Part shown: one piece after another, positions 1-7,366 of the stretch
Layout: each line of letters opens with the position of its first letter
How positions within the stretch are numbered: position 1 is the stretch's first letter
Assembly (NCBI GenBank): GCA_036380925.1
Contig: DASVDW010000127.1
Location: forward strand, 1-37,984
DNA from: JAICLV01 sp036380925
GTDB lineage: Bacteria > Actinomycetota > Actinomycetes > Acidothermales > Acidothermaceae
Length of the DNA: 37,984 bases
Direction: 5' to 3'
Notes under the pieces: model-generated
What the model saw: the letters and a program-made list of their open reading frames with translations, nothing else
The model's database searches: none
Told to the model about the DNA's origin: nothing
Program-made: the position numbers and the translations under genes

Positions 1-321
1 CCGCTCAGCGTCACGCTCACCGTTTTTCCCGGCCTCGTGGTGAGCTTCGGCCGCACGAAGCGCGAGCCGATCCCGGAGTACGGTTACGACGCGTGCGACG
101 AGACGGTTGAGGATTGCGCGCGGTTGCTGCGCGACGTCGTCAGCGCGGTCACCGCCGGCTCGTTCGGCGAGCGGATCGTTTACAACCACGACGGGATCTG
201 GCACGAGACGTGGCGCTCGACCAAGATCGGGTCGCGGTCGAGTCGCAGCCGCGTCACCGCCGAACAAGCACGTGCGCTGCGCGAAGAGCCTGGTTCGGAC
301 GACGCCCGTTGGGCGCACTGA
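1..321 (+). CDS. Small actinobacterial protein, 5'-truncated (possibly DUF6226)
   Basis: The reading frame is open from base 1 and ends at a TGA at 319-321, so the N-terminus lies outside the window; the first ATG/GTG inside is only an internal codon. The visible 106 or so residues start with a strand-like hydrophobic stretch (VTLTVFPGLVVSFGR), then an acidic segment YGYDACDETVEDCARLLRDVV, then a basic, Ser/Arg-rich tail. This pattern (FPG, then CDACDE) resembles a small actinobacterial family I recall as DUF6226, but that is from memory. No catalytic motif or membrane segment is visible. It converges on fluC with 11 bases between the stops, so it is not part of that operon. Function unknown. 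Confidence 0.6.
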   Translation, partial: PLSVTLTVFPGLVVSFGRTKREPIPEYGYDACDETVEDCARLLRDVVSAVTAGSFGERIVYNHDGIWHETWRSTKIGSRSSRSRVTAEQARALREEPGSDDARWAH

Positions 322-332
322 CCGCCGAGAAG

Positions 333-704
333 CTAAATGCCCCCGGCTAACGCGAACCCCGCCGCCGCGGCCGCGAGCCCAACCGCCAGGCTGCCGAAGA
401 TATTCAGCGTCGCCTCTAGCAGCGCGCCGCTCTCGCCAAGAGCCAGCGTCTCCCACATCCAGGTCGAGAATGTCGTGAAGCCGGCGCAGAACCCGGCGCC
501 GATTATCGCCGCCGCCGTCGTCGACAACCCGTGATGCGTCACCGACCCCGTGACCACACCCAACACAAACGAGCCGACCACGTTGATGGCGAACGTCCCC
601 CATGGGAAGACGCCGTCGTGCTGGTGCTGGATGAATTGGTCGACGACGTAACGGCACGACGCGCCAACGGCGGCTAACAAAGCGACGGCGATCGCGAGCG
701 TCAT
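333..704 (-). CDS. fluC: Fluoride channel FluC/CrcB
   Basis: A 123-residue protein with four membrane helices, the normal size for the family. FluC dimers are dual-topology, F- specific channels in the plasma membrane that let toxic fluoride leave the cell. Visible family signatures are the N-terminal GASCRY arginine, the pore asparagine in FAINVVGS (TM2) and the phenylalanine-box/sodium-site segment GFTTFSTW (TM3). The ATG at 704 overlaps the TGA of the upstream DUF190 gene as ATGA, so it is translationally coupled. It is the last gene of fluC2-DUF190-fluC1. A second FluC in the same operon makes heterodimers possible, as known for some Gram-positive pairs. The identification is firm. Confidence 0.93.
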   Translation of the reverse strand: MTLAIAVALLAAVGASCRYVVDQFIQHQHDGVFPWGTFAINVVGSFVLGVVTGSVTHHGLSTTAAAIIGAGFCAGFTTFSTWMWETLALGESGALLEATLNIFGSLAVGLAAAAAGFALAGGI

Positions 705-1039
705 GACGACGGCTCCGCGGCCGGCGCGAGCACCTCGACCGGCGTCAGCGTCACCAGCATCGCCATCGGCGTGATGTCGTCAAGCTGCGCCAGCAACTGC
801 CGCACCTTTGGCTCGCGGTCGACGACCACGACGAGCACCGGCAGATGGCTGGAGAAGTCGAGCAACCGCTCCTCGCGCACATGGTGCGAATGGCCAAACC
901 CTTCGACACCGCGAAACGCACTCGCCCCAGCCAGCCCGAACCTATGCGCACGGTGCACGATCTCGCTGTACAGCGGGTGGTGATGAAACCTCGCGTGCTC
1001 GCTCACCAGCACGTTTAGCTGAAGCTGCCCTGTGCTCAT
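701..1039 (-). CDS. DUF190 protein (PII-like fold) of fluoride operon
   Basis: A 112-residue cytoplasmic protein beginning MSTGQLQLNV at an ATG that overlaps the TGA of the upstream fluC2 (ATGA). The segment ARFHHHPLYSEIVHRAH and the later GLAGASAFRGVEGFG are hallmarks of DUF190 (PF02641), a family with a ferredoxin-like/PII-like fold. A longer open frame runs upstream but only as an antisense shadow of fluC2. DUF190 genes are commonly found beside crcB/fluC; their biochemical role is not established and a small-molecule-sensing or accessory role is only inferred. It sits between two FluC genes, so it is expected to be made in step with the channel. Confidence 0.88.
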   Translation of the reverse strand: MSTGQLQLNVLVSEHARFHHHPLYSEIVHRAHRFGLAGASAFRGVEGFGHSHHVREERLLDFSSHLPVLVVVVDREPKVRQLLAQLDDITPMAMLVTLTPVEVLAPAAEPSS

Positions 1040-1575
1040 CGGCGTCCTCGCAATGAACGGCCGGCGATCAGGCCAAGCGCCGCGCACGCCAACCCGCCGA
1101 ACAGGCTGCCCGCCGCGTACCCGACGGCGATGCCGGCGTGGCCGTGCGCGGCCAGCTGGTCGGTCGAGACCGCCAGCGACGAGAACGTCGTGAACGCCCC
1201 GAGGAAGCCGGTGCCGAGCCCCGGCCGCACCAACCGCGTTGGCGGCAGCACCTCGAGGACCAGAACGAGCAACAGCGCCAGCAAGAACGCGCCGCCGAGG
1301 TTGATCGCAAACGTCGTCCAAGGAAACCGATTCGCGGACGCCGGAAAGGCCTCGTCAAGACCGTGCCGCGCGAGGCCGCCGAAGAAACCGCCGACGAAAA
1401 CAGCCAGGACGACGCCGGCTTTCAGCCGCGGCCACCGCGACCTGCGCCTGGGCTGGGATTCTGGCTCGATGTCGGGGTCGATCGGCAACGCGCCAAGTTG
1501 GCCGACACCCGCGCGCGCAGACGCCCGGCTGCGCTCGGTGTTCAACGCTCGCACCTCCAACGCCCGCTCGGTCAC
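1036..1575 (-). CDS. fluC: Second FluC/CrcB fluoride channel with N-terminal extension
   Basis: First gene of the minus-strand fluoride operon. The core (about residues 50-179) has four membrane helices and the FluC signatures: FFGGLARH, pore segment FPWTTFAINLGGAF with its Asn, and AFTTFSSL. About 50 polar, charged residues precede TM1, longer than a usual 125-residue FluC. The start is uncertain: GTG at 1575 gives 179 residues, while GTG at 1554 follows a GGAG that is too close to it; neither has an ideal ribosome site. The two FluC copies differ clearly in sequence, so they are not a recent tandem duplication; a hetero-oligomeric channel is a reasonable inference. Confidence 0.85.
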   Translation of the reverse strand: MTERALEVRALNTERSRASARAGVGQLGALPIDPDIEPESQPRRRSRWPRLKAGVVLAVFVGGFFGGLARHGLDEAFPASANRFPWTTFAINLGGAFLLALLLVLVLEVLPPTRLVRPGLGTGFLGAFTTFSSLAVSTDQLAAHGHAGIAVGYAAGSLFGGLACAALGLIAGRSLRGRR

Positions 1576-1588
1576 CAGACCACAAGCA

Positions 1589-1602
1589 GGGACCGTTGGC
1601 CG
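1589..1602. promoter_or_regulatory. DosR/DevR-like GGGAC box in fluoride promoter region
   Basis: GGGACCGTTGGCCG lies between divergent fluC2 and the second DUF190 gene. It resembles the actinobacterial DosR/DevR hypoxia box (GGGAC, about 4 bases, GGCC-type right half) and similar boxes occur upstream of the cytochrome b operon and the ligase/dehydrogenase operon. It is close to the fluC2 start, so an activator reading from here would more likely serve the DUF190 side or a fluC2 start further inside. Such a motif can arise by chance in GC-rich DNA. Confidence 0.35.
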
Positions 1603-1695
1603 GAATCGGCGGTTGACGGCGAGCCCCTCCGCCGCATACAGGCTTACTCTAGCTGGTGGCAGCACCAGGGGTGACGGCCCATTGGGGAGGACGCC

Positions 1696-2052
1696 GTGAC
1701 GATCCTCGAACCAGCCCGGCTGACGATCTACCTGTGCGACAGCGCCAGGTTCCACCACAAGCCGCTCAGCGATGTCATCGTGCGCCGAGCCCAAGACGCC
1801 GGCCTGGCGGGAGCCACGGTTTTTCGCGGGATCGAAGGGTTCGGCCGGGGAGGCGACGTCCACACCACCCGCATCCTCGACGTCTCCGACCATCTGCCGA
1901 TCGCGGTGGTGCTCATCGACGACGAAGACCGGCTGCGCGACTTCGCCAATCACAACGCCGACTGCCTCGACGGCCGACTCATCACGCTCGAGCGAATCGA
2001 ACTCCACGAGCTCCCGCAGATCGACGGCCTGCGGGTGACGTCGTCCGGTTAG
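1696..2052 (+). CDS. Second DUF190 protein, divergent from fluoride operon
   Basis: A 118-residue protein starting at GTG 1696, four bases after a strong GGGGAGG ribosome site at 1684-1690. It carries the same family pattern as the DUF190 gene at 701-1039: ARFHHKPLSDVIVRRAQ and GLAGATVFRGIEGFG, followed by DHLPIAVVLIDDE. It is transcribed away from fluC2, from the shared region 1576-1695. Its stop TAG overlaps the TAA of dprE2 on the other strand, so the genes converge with no spacer. The presence of two diverged DUF190 copies around two FluC genes suggests one partner per channel type, which is inference. Confidence 0.87.
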   Translation: MTILEPARLTIYLCDSARFHHKPLSDVIVRRAQDAGLAGATVFRGIEGFGRGGDVHTTRILDVSDHLPIAVVLIDDEDRLRDFANHNADCLDGRLITLERIELHELPQIDGLRVTSSG

Positions 2053-2801
2053 AACCGCAGCCGACGCCAGACCCCGCGTGGTGTCAACCGCATCGCAAAC
2101 GCGACGAACCGCAGCGACGACGGCGCCCAGACCACCGCGCGTCGTCCGCGCAACGCCGTCGCGGTGGCCGCGGCCACCTTCGCGGACGTCGTGGAAAATG
2201 GCGCCGCTTTCATGCCCTGCGTCATCCGGCCGCGCACAAAACCGGGCCGCACCACCAGCACGTGCACCCCGCTGCCGCGCAGCGCGTCCGCGAGGCCGCA
2301 GGCGAACGCGTCGAGGCCCGCTTTCGCGGCGCCGTAGACGTAGTTGGCCCGCCGGCCACGCACCGCGGCGATCGACGAGAAGACCACGAGATCGCCGTGG
2401 CCCTGCCGCCGCATGTGGTTAGCCGCGTGCAGCAACGCCGACACCTGTCCGCTCAGGTTCACCGCCAGGCTGTCGACGGCGCGCATCGGCTCCTGCTCGG
2501 CCTCGGTCTGTCGCGGCAGCACGCCAAACGCCGCGATCAGCACATCGACCTGATCGGTGAAAAGCTCGTCGAAGAACGCGCCGTGCTTCTCCGGTGTCGA
2601 CGCGTCGAACCACACCCGCCGCGCATCGAGGTTCGACGGCAGCGACGCCGCCGCGGCCGCGAGCCGCTCATCAGATCGACCGGCGAGAACAACGGCCGCG
2701 CCCGGCGGCAGGTCCAACGCAGACACCAACGCGAGGCCGATTTCGCTGGCGCCCCCAAGCAGGACGACGCGTTGAGGTCGCCGCGTTCCGTTGTTCGTCA
2801 T
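2049..2801 (-). CDS. dprE2: DprE2, decaprenyl-phospho-2-keto-arabinose reductase
   Basis: A 250-residue short-chain dehydrogenase. DprE2 reduces the 2-keto intermediate (DPX) made by DprE1 to decaprenyl-phosphoryl-beta-D-arabinose (DPA) with NADH, the only arabinose donor for cell-wall arabinan. Seen here: the nucleotide-binding glycine motif GGASEIG near residue 15, FSSIAA with the catalytic Ser, and YVYGAAKAG with the Tyr-x3-Lys pair. The ATG at 2801 overlaps the dprE1 stop (ATGA), which fixes the start; an in-frame extension to 2876 is only a shadow of dprE1. The neighbour order ubiA-dprE1-dprE2 makes the assignment secure among SDRs. The C-terminus ends in a basic, hydrophobic stretch (RFVAFAMRLTPRGVWRRLRF), perhaps membrane-facing. 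Confidence 0.92.
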   Translation of the reverse strand: MTNNGTRRPQRVVLLGGASEIGLALVSALDLPPGAAVVLAGRSDERLAAAAASLPSNLDARRVWFDASTPEKHGAFFDELFTDQVDVLIAAFGVLPRQTEAEQEPMRAVDSLAVNLSGQVSALLHAANHMRRQGHGDLVVFSSIAAVRGRRANYVYGAAKAGLDAFACGLADALRGSGVHVLVVRPGFVRGRMTQGMKAAPFSTTSAKVAAATATALRGRRAVVWAPSSLRFVAFAMRLTPRGVWRRLRF

Positions 2802-4132
2802 CGCATCGACAGCCGACGGTCGAGGTCGGATTGGAACCGACCCAGCGGGTCGAGCTCGGCGCGGATCTTCTGCCACCGCGGCAATTCCGGATACATCCGC
2901 GTCAACACGTCAGGGCGCAGTCGCGAGTCCTTGGCCAGGTAGACCCGACCGCCCACTGATGCGGTCAGCTCGTCCATCTCGTCAAGCGCGCGCGCCAACG
3001 CGGGATCGCCGGACGGAAAGTCGGCGGCGATCGTCCAACCCGGCCTCGGAAACGACAGCAGCCCGTCATCGCCAGGCCCGAATCGCTTCAGCACAACCAG
3101 GTACGGCGTCAGCCCAGCGTCGGGCAGCGTCGTCACAAAACGCTCGAGCACCTGCTCCGCGCCGTCGGGCACCGCGATCTGGTACTGCAAGAATCCGCGC
3201 CGCCCGTACAACCGATGCCACTCGCCCACGCCGTCCAGGGGGTGAAAGAACCGAGAGAGCGGGACGACGCGCTCGCCGTCGTCCGCGCGTCGCCACCATG
3301 CGGCGTTGAAGGCGCGCACAACGCGCGGCCGCAGCGGGCTCATCGCGAGCGAAGGCGCGACAATCCGGGTGCGCGGCTGGCATTCGAGCGGGTGGCGGGC
3401 CACGCCGTCGGGGAGTTCGCGACGCCGCGCCGGCTCGCCGTCCTCGAGAATTGACCGACCCCGGGCGAACGCGTCGACCCAGGCGACTTGGTAGCGCGCG
3501 GGTTTGCTGTCGCGCATGGCCGACAGCAGCGCGTCGAAGTCGCGAACTCGGCGAGCGCGCACCCGCAGGTAGCTGGTCTCGATCGGCAGTAGCCGCAGCG
3601 TCGCCTCGGTGACCACGCCGGTCAGCCCCATGCCGCCGACGGTGGCCCAAAACGTGTCGGGGTCGCCGGCCGGCGTGACCTCACGCCGTTCGCCCAGCCC
3701 GTCGATCAACACGATCCGCTCAACCCATCGCCCGAGGCTGCCGTCGACGTGGTGGTTCTTGCCGTGGACGTCGGCCGCGATCGCGCCGCCGACGCTGACC
3801 TGCCGCGTGCCGGGCAGCACCGGCGGCAGCAGACCGCGCGGCACCACGGTTTCCAGCAGGCTGCCCAGTGAGGCGCCCGCGCTCACCGTGACGACGTCAC
3901 CTGTCAGCACCGGCTCGGCGTCCGGCCGGAACGGCTCGATGACCAGGCCGCCGCCGTTTTGCGCGGCGTCGCCATAACTGCGGCCAAGCCCGCGTGACGA
4001 GACACCGCGCGCCGGCGCGGCGCGAATCAGCTCGGCCAGCTCATCTTCGTCGCGAGCCCGCGCCGAGAGGCTGATCGACGACGTGGTGCGGCCCCAGCCG
4101 GCGAAGGTCCGAGCCACGCCGCGGCTAGACAT
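2798..4132 (-). CDS. dprE1: DprE1, FAD-dependent decaprenyl-phospho-ribose 2'-oxidase
   Basis: A 444-residue FAD-binding oxidase (PCMH fold) that oxidises decaprenyl-phosphoryl-ribose to the 2-keto form. The FAD segments GLGRSYGDAAQ and GGAIAADVHGKNHH are very close to the Mycobacterium tuberculosis protein, including the active-site Lys in HGKNHH (Lys134 equivalent) and the Lys in YLAKDSR (Lys418 equivalent). The cysteine that benzothiazinones attack in M. tuberculosis (Cys387, in the context WNICVDF) is Ala369 here (WTIAADF; codon at 3026-3028). Start at ATG 4132, overlapping the ubiA stop by 8 bases; the longer frame to 4294 is antisense-like shadow. It is translationally coupled to dprE2. 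Confidence 0.94.
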   Translation of the reverse strand: MSSRGVARTFAGWGRTTSSISLSARARDEDELAELIRAAPARGVSSRGLGRSYGDAAQNGGGLVIEPFRPDAEPVLTGDVVTVSAGASLGSLLETVVPRGLLPPVLPGTRQVSVGGAIAADVHGKNHHVDGSLGRWVERIVLIDGLGERREVTPAGDPDTFWATVGGMGLTGVVTEATLRLLPIETSYLRVRARRVRDFDALLSAMRDSKPARYQVAWVDAFARGRSILEDGEPARRRELPDGVARHPLECQPRTRIVAPSLAMSPLRPRVVRAFNAAWWRRADDGERVVPLSRFFHPLDGVGEWHRLYGRRGFLQYQIAVPDGAEQVLERFVTTLPDAGLTPYLVVLKRFGPGDDGLLSFPRPGWTIAADFPSGDPALARALDEMDELTASVGGRVYLAKDSRLRPDVLTRMYPELPRWQKIRAELDPLGRFQSDLDRRLSMR

Positions 4133-5099
4133 GGCCGATCGCAATGAAGGTGGCCAGCCACACCAACGCGCTGAGTTGCAACGGGCGATCGCGGAGCAGC
4201 AAGTCCTCAGGCGCGCCGCCGTGACCGCGGTCGTTGCGCGACGCGTACCGGTGCAACGCGAACGCCACCGGCAACGTCGACGCGATCGCCACAACCATCG
4301 CGGGCCCGTGCCAGCGGGTCAGCGCCCAGCCGAGGTAGCAGGCCACCGTCGCGACGGAGCTCACCCGGCGCGCCCAGCGCAGCCAACCGGGCCGATAGAA
4401 CCGCAGGCTGCTGCGATGCGACCCGGCCTCGTCTCGCAGCCGGGCCAACTCCGCCAGACGCTTGCCAATCGCCACCGTGAGCGCCGCGCCGCAGCACACC
4501 TCGAGAAACCAGCCGGACGCCGCGATGCCCGTCGCCTCCGCGCCCGCGACCGGGCGCCACACGAACCCGTATGCGACGATCAGAATTTCCAGCCCTGGCA
4601 GTTTTTTCAGGCCAAGGCTGTAGGCGAGCGACACCGCGAGATAGCCGGCCAGCACCCCGCCCAGCTCGCCATGGTGAGTCACCCCGGCGAACACAAAAGC
4701 CCCTACGCCCGCGACAACCGCGCCGGTCAGCGCCCAACTGACCGGCAGCCGGCCGGACGCGATCGGGCGGCTTCGCTTCACCGGATGCATCCGGTCATGC
4801 GCCGCGTCGCAGACGTCGTTGACCAAATAGACGGCGGACGCCACCAAGGTGAACGCCACCAGCGCGACAGCGGCGGCGCTCAAGACGCCGACCCGACCCC
4901 ACGCGCCAGCGGCCAACACGGGTGCCAGGGTGAGCGCGTTCTTCGGCCATTGCCTTGGCCGCGTCGCGCGCAGCAACGCGGTCGCCCGCGGCATAACGGA
5001 TCCGTGACCGGCAACCGGCAGGGCACGAGCCAGCTCGGCCGAAACCGACGCCGGCTGCGTCGTTCGCAAGCTTGCGGCCTGGCTGTGCGCGGCGCTCAC
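4125..5099 (-). CDS. ubiA: UbiA, decaprenyl-phosphate phosphoribosyltransferase
   Basis: A 324-residue polytopic membrane prenyltransferase of the UbiA superfamily. The actinobacterial member (Rv3806c type) joins phosphoribosyl-PP and decaprenyl phosphate, the first committed step to DPA. The first Asp-rich motif NDVCDAAHD (NDxxDxxxD, about residue 93) is intact; a second conserved segment is YSLGLKKLPGLEILIVAYGFVWR (written here only to mark the loop around residues 160-182). RPRQWPKN near residue 47 is typical of this subgroup. GTG start at 5099 overlaps the upstream stop (GTGA). No separate phospho-decaprenyl-phosphoribose phosphatase (Rv3807c type) is seen next to it. Confidence 0.92.
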   Translation of the reverse strand: MSAAHSQAASLRTTQPASVSAELARALPVAGHGSVMPRATALLRATRPRQWPKNALTLAPVLAAGAWGRVGVLSAAAVALVAFTLVASAVYLVNDVCDAAHDRMHPVKRSRPIASGRLPVSWALTGAVVAGVGAFVFAGVTHHGELGGVLAGYLAVSLAYSLGLKKLPGLEILIVAYGFVWRPVAGAEATGIAASGWFLEVCCGAALTVAIGKRLAELARLRDEAGSHRSSLRFYRPGWLRWARRVSSVATVACYLGWALTRWHGPAMVVAIASTLPVAFALHRYASRNDRGHGGAPEDLLLRDRPLQLSALVWLATFIAIGHV

Positions 5100-6331
5100 G
5101 GTCCGCTCCTGGCCGACATCGTGACGAAGTCACGCGCCCACTGCGCGGAGAAATAGCGACTCGGGTCACCGGCCATGTTTGGCAACAGGTCGGAGCCGTT
5201 TGCGGCCGTCGCGGCGCCGGACGGCGAAGCTGGCGTCCACGTCGCGAGGTTGACCCAGTCGGTGTTGATGTCGAGTTCCATCGCGCGCACCGCGCCCGCG
5301 CGCACCAACACATTCGCCAGGTCGGTGATGTTCAAACCGGGGCCGCCGACGTAGACGATCGCGCCAGACGCGGTCACGCCAAGGCCGGAACGCCAGACAT
5401 AGATGCGATTGCTGATGGTCCGGCCCCAAACCTTGGTGTCGTTGGCCGACAGGCCGGCCACCGGGCGACCGTTGTCGACCAGCAGGCTCAGGTTTTGCCG
5501 CACCGCGACGACGTCCGGGGTGAAGCTGACGTCCTGCCCCCACGCGCCGACCGTCACCGTGCCGTCGCGGTAAATGACCAGCGAGGCAGCGCCGGGCCGC
5601 AGCGCGCGAAACATCCGCCCCTCGCTGTAGTAGCCGCCGAGCGAGTCCCGCATGCGAAAGCCGCTGTTGAACGCGGCGACCAAACTGGCGGCGGCGTCCG
5701 GCTTGATCGGCGCGGTGAACTTCCACGGCCCGCCGCCGGGAACGTAGCTCCCCGAGTACAGCTGCGCCCGCAGCAGCTTGGTGTCCATCCACGCGACGCC
5801 GGTCACCTCGCCGGTGTGAGCCGCGTCAGGTCGCAAGAACGCCTCGTACACCGCGGGAATCCCGCCGACCAACCGCCCGACCGGATGCCACATGCCTTCC
5901 CCGGGCGTCGGGGTCGCGACAAACGGCCGCAGCGCCGCGGGCGTCGAAAGATGCGACGGCGCAGGCGGTAGGCCGCCGGCCGCGGCGCCCACATCGGCAG
6001 CCGCCGGCGACGACGACGGTGCCGGTGGCAGCGCCGGAATCGCGCCCGGCGCCAACCGCGCACCCACCGGTGGCGCGTGACGCCCGTACCACGCGTTTTC
6101 CGCACGGACGACGAGCCGGCCGCCGCCGTGGTCTCTCACCCATTCCGCAGCGCGCGCCGACAGCGAGTTCCCCAGCTGCGGATTGGCCAACGCGTCGCCG
6201 AGCGACCACCACACCGGCGTCAGCCCTACAACCACGACCAGCATCGCCGTCAACCAACGATGTCGCGCGGCCGCGTGGAGGAGGCGAACAGCGCCCGCAC
6301 GGGTCGTCGACGGCAGATGCCGGCCGGTCAC
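5096..6331 (-). CDS. Membrane-anchored phosphodiester-glycosidase-like (NAGPA domain) protein
   Basis: A 411-residue protein with a short basic N-terminus, one signal-anchor helix (about residues 27-45), a Pro/Ala/Ser-rich linker (about 95-145) and a C-terminal extracellular domain (about 150-411). The domain shows AAFNSGF, then DTKVWGR, and MELDINTDW, a pattern I associate with the NAGPA/DUF2233 phosphodiester glycosidase fold. The enzyme of that name removes GlcNAc from a sugar phosphodiester; the bacterial substrate is unknown. GTG at 6331 is the start; an ATG 8 bases upstream is out of frame and closes at once. It heads the ubiA-dprE1-dprE2 operon and overlaps ubiA, so a role in wall arabinan or its lipid-phosphate donor is the natural inference. 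Confidence 0.8.
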   Translation of the reverse strand: MTGRHLPSTTRAGAVRLLHAAARHRWLTAMLVVVVGLTPVWWSLGDALANPQLGNSLSARAAEWVRDHGGGRLVVRAENAWYGRHAPPVGARLAPGAIPALPPAPSSSPAAADVGAAAGGLPPAPSHLSTPAALRPFVATPTPGEGMWHPVGRLVGGIPAVYEAFLRPDAAHTGEVTGVAWMDTKLLRAQLYSGSYVPGGGPWKFTAPIKPDAAASLVAAFNSGFRMRDSLGGYYSEGRMFRALRPGAASLVIYRDGTVTVGAWGQDVSFTPDVVAVRQNLSLLVDNGRPVAGLSANDTKVWGRTISNRIYVWRSGLGVTASGAIVYVGGPGLNITDLANVLVRAGAVRAMELDINTDWVNLATWTPASPSGAATAANGSDLLPNMAGDPSRYFSAQWARDFVTMSARSGP

Positions 6332-6349
6332 GACTTCATCGTCAGCGCG

Positions 6350-6386
6350 CCGCCTGACTGTTCCGTGAAGATCAAGGAACGGGCGG
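6350..6386 (-). terminator. Possible hairpin terminator after cytochrome b operon
   Basis: Between the stop of the cytochrome operon (6395) and the start of the next minus-strand gene (6331) there is a two-part stem: CCGCC (6350-6354) with GGCGG (6382-6386), and GTTCC (6360-6364) with GGAAC (6376-6380). The arms are separated by an asymmetric bulge and there is no T-run, so this is a modest candidate. It would separate the cytochrome operon from the arabinan operon. It also sits just upstream of the GTG at 6331, so a role in that gene's leader is possible. Confidence 0.35.
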
Positions 6387-6394
6387 CTAAGAAC

Positions 6395-7366
6395 TCACTG
6401 AGCCTGCGACCGGTAGTAGTCGCGCCAAATCAATCGGTAGACCGGAATGAGCTTCGGGATCGACCGCACGCCCGGGATGAACGGAACCAGCACGAACGCC
6501 AGGGTCAACACCATCATGAGCCCCCACACCAGCGCGTCAGCGTTGCCGGAGGTGGAAAACGGCTTCACCTGGTACCAGAACGTGTACAGCCACAGCCACG
6601 CCTGCCCGGGATAGTTGCCGGTCTCGTTCATCATGCCCCATTGGTCGCCGCCGAGATGTTGCGCGCGCGCCATGTCTTCGAGGTATGCGCCGTCAGCCAA
6701 GAACAGCAAGGGCTTGGTGTAGTTGGTTTGGTAGAACGCGCCCTGCGAGAGCAACGCGCCGTCCAACCCGCCGGTCTTGGCCAGGTTGAGCAACTGGCCG
6801 AGCATGACCGGCACCGGGCCGTAGTCGCCGTCCGCGACCTTTGCCGGATCATTGTCGGGCGCCTTCGAAAGCGCGTCGTCATATGCGGCCGCCCACTTCT
6901 GTCGCTGGTCGGCGGTTGCCGCCGTCCACGTCGCCAACGCGGATCGCAGCTCGGGGCTCACCGACGCGGCGCCTTCCAAAGGTCGGACGACGAAGTCATT
7001 GGCGGTGTCGACCGGCGTCGTGACGCCCGGCCAATTTTGCGGCGTCAGCGGCCCGATCTTTTGGGCGGCCGACGGGTCGTGCGTGTAGGGCGCGCCGTAG
7101 GTCGCCGTCCCGCTCGTGCCGTCGAGTTCGGTGGCCGCGGTCAGCGCGAAGTCACTCGACGCTGACTTCGCCCATTGCGCGATCGTCGTTTGCTTCTCGT
7201 CGGGCGAGGAGAACACCGCCGCAAGCGCGGCCGTCAAGACGGCGACGACCACGAGCGCGATGGTGAACTCCTTCACCAGGTCGTACGGACGCTTTGGCCC
7301 GGTCCATGGCTGCGCGTCGGCGTCCACCGGCTTGGCGCTGTGCCGTCGGTCCAACAAGCCGGTCAT
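6395..7366 (-). CDS. Two-helix membrane protein of the cytochrome b operon
   Basis: A 323-residue protein with one helix near residues 33-52 and one near 273-292, enclosing about 220 residues predicted outside the membrane. The loop contains NETGNYPGQAWLWLYTFWYQ, vaguely like the PEWY/quinol-site region of cytochrome b C-terminal parts, and the tail PFIPGVRSIPKLIPVYRLIW ends in the cytoplasm. I recognise it as a conserved actinobacterial family found behind b-type cytochrome genes, usually annotated as hypothetical. ATG at 7366 overlaps the cytochrome b stop. It may replace subunit IV (the C-terminal half of cytochrome b); that is inference. No haem-binding CxxCH is present. Confidence 0.8.
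   Translation of the reverse strand: MTGLLDRRHSAKPVDADAQPWTGPKRPYDLVKEFTIALVVVAVLTAALAAVFSSPDEKQTTIAQWAKSASSDFALTAATELDGTSGTATYGAPYTHDPSAAQKIGPLTPQNWPGVTTPVDTANDFVVRPLEGAASVSPELRSALATWTAATADQRQKWAAAYDDALSKAPDNDPAKVADGDYGPVPVMLGQLLNLAKTGGLDGALLSQGAFYQTNYTKPLLFLADGAYLEDMARAQHLGGDQWGMMNETGNYPGQAWLWLYTFWYQVKPFSTSGNADALVWGLMMVLTLAFVLVPFIPGVRSIPKLIPVYRLIWRDYYRSQAQ

Noticed and set aside
1576..1695. Fluoride riboswitch upstream of the fluoride genes
   Set aside because: I compared both strands with the crcB-motif consensus as I remember it and found GGTGA-like bits only, without the paired stems or the conserved downstream segment.
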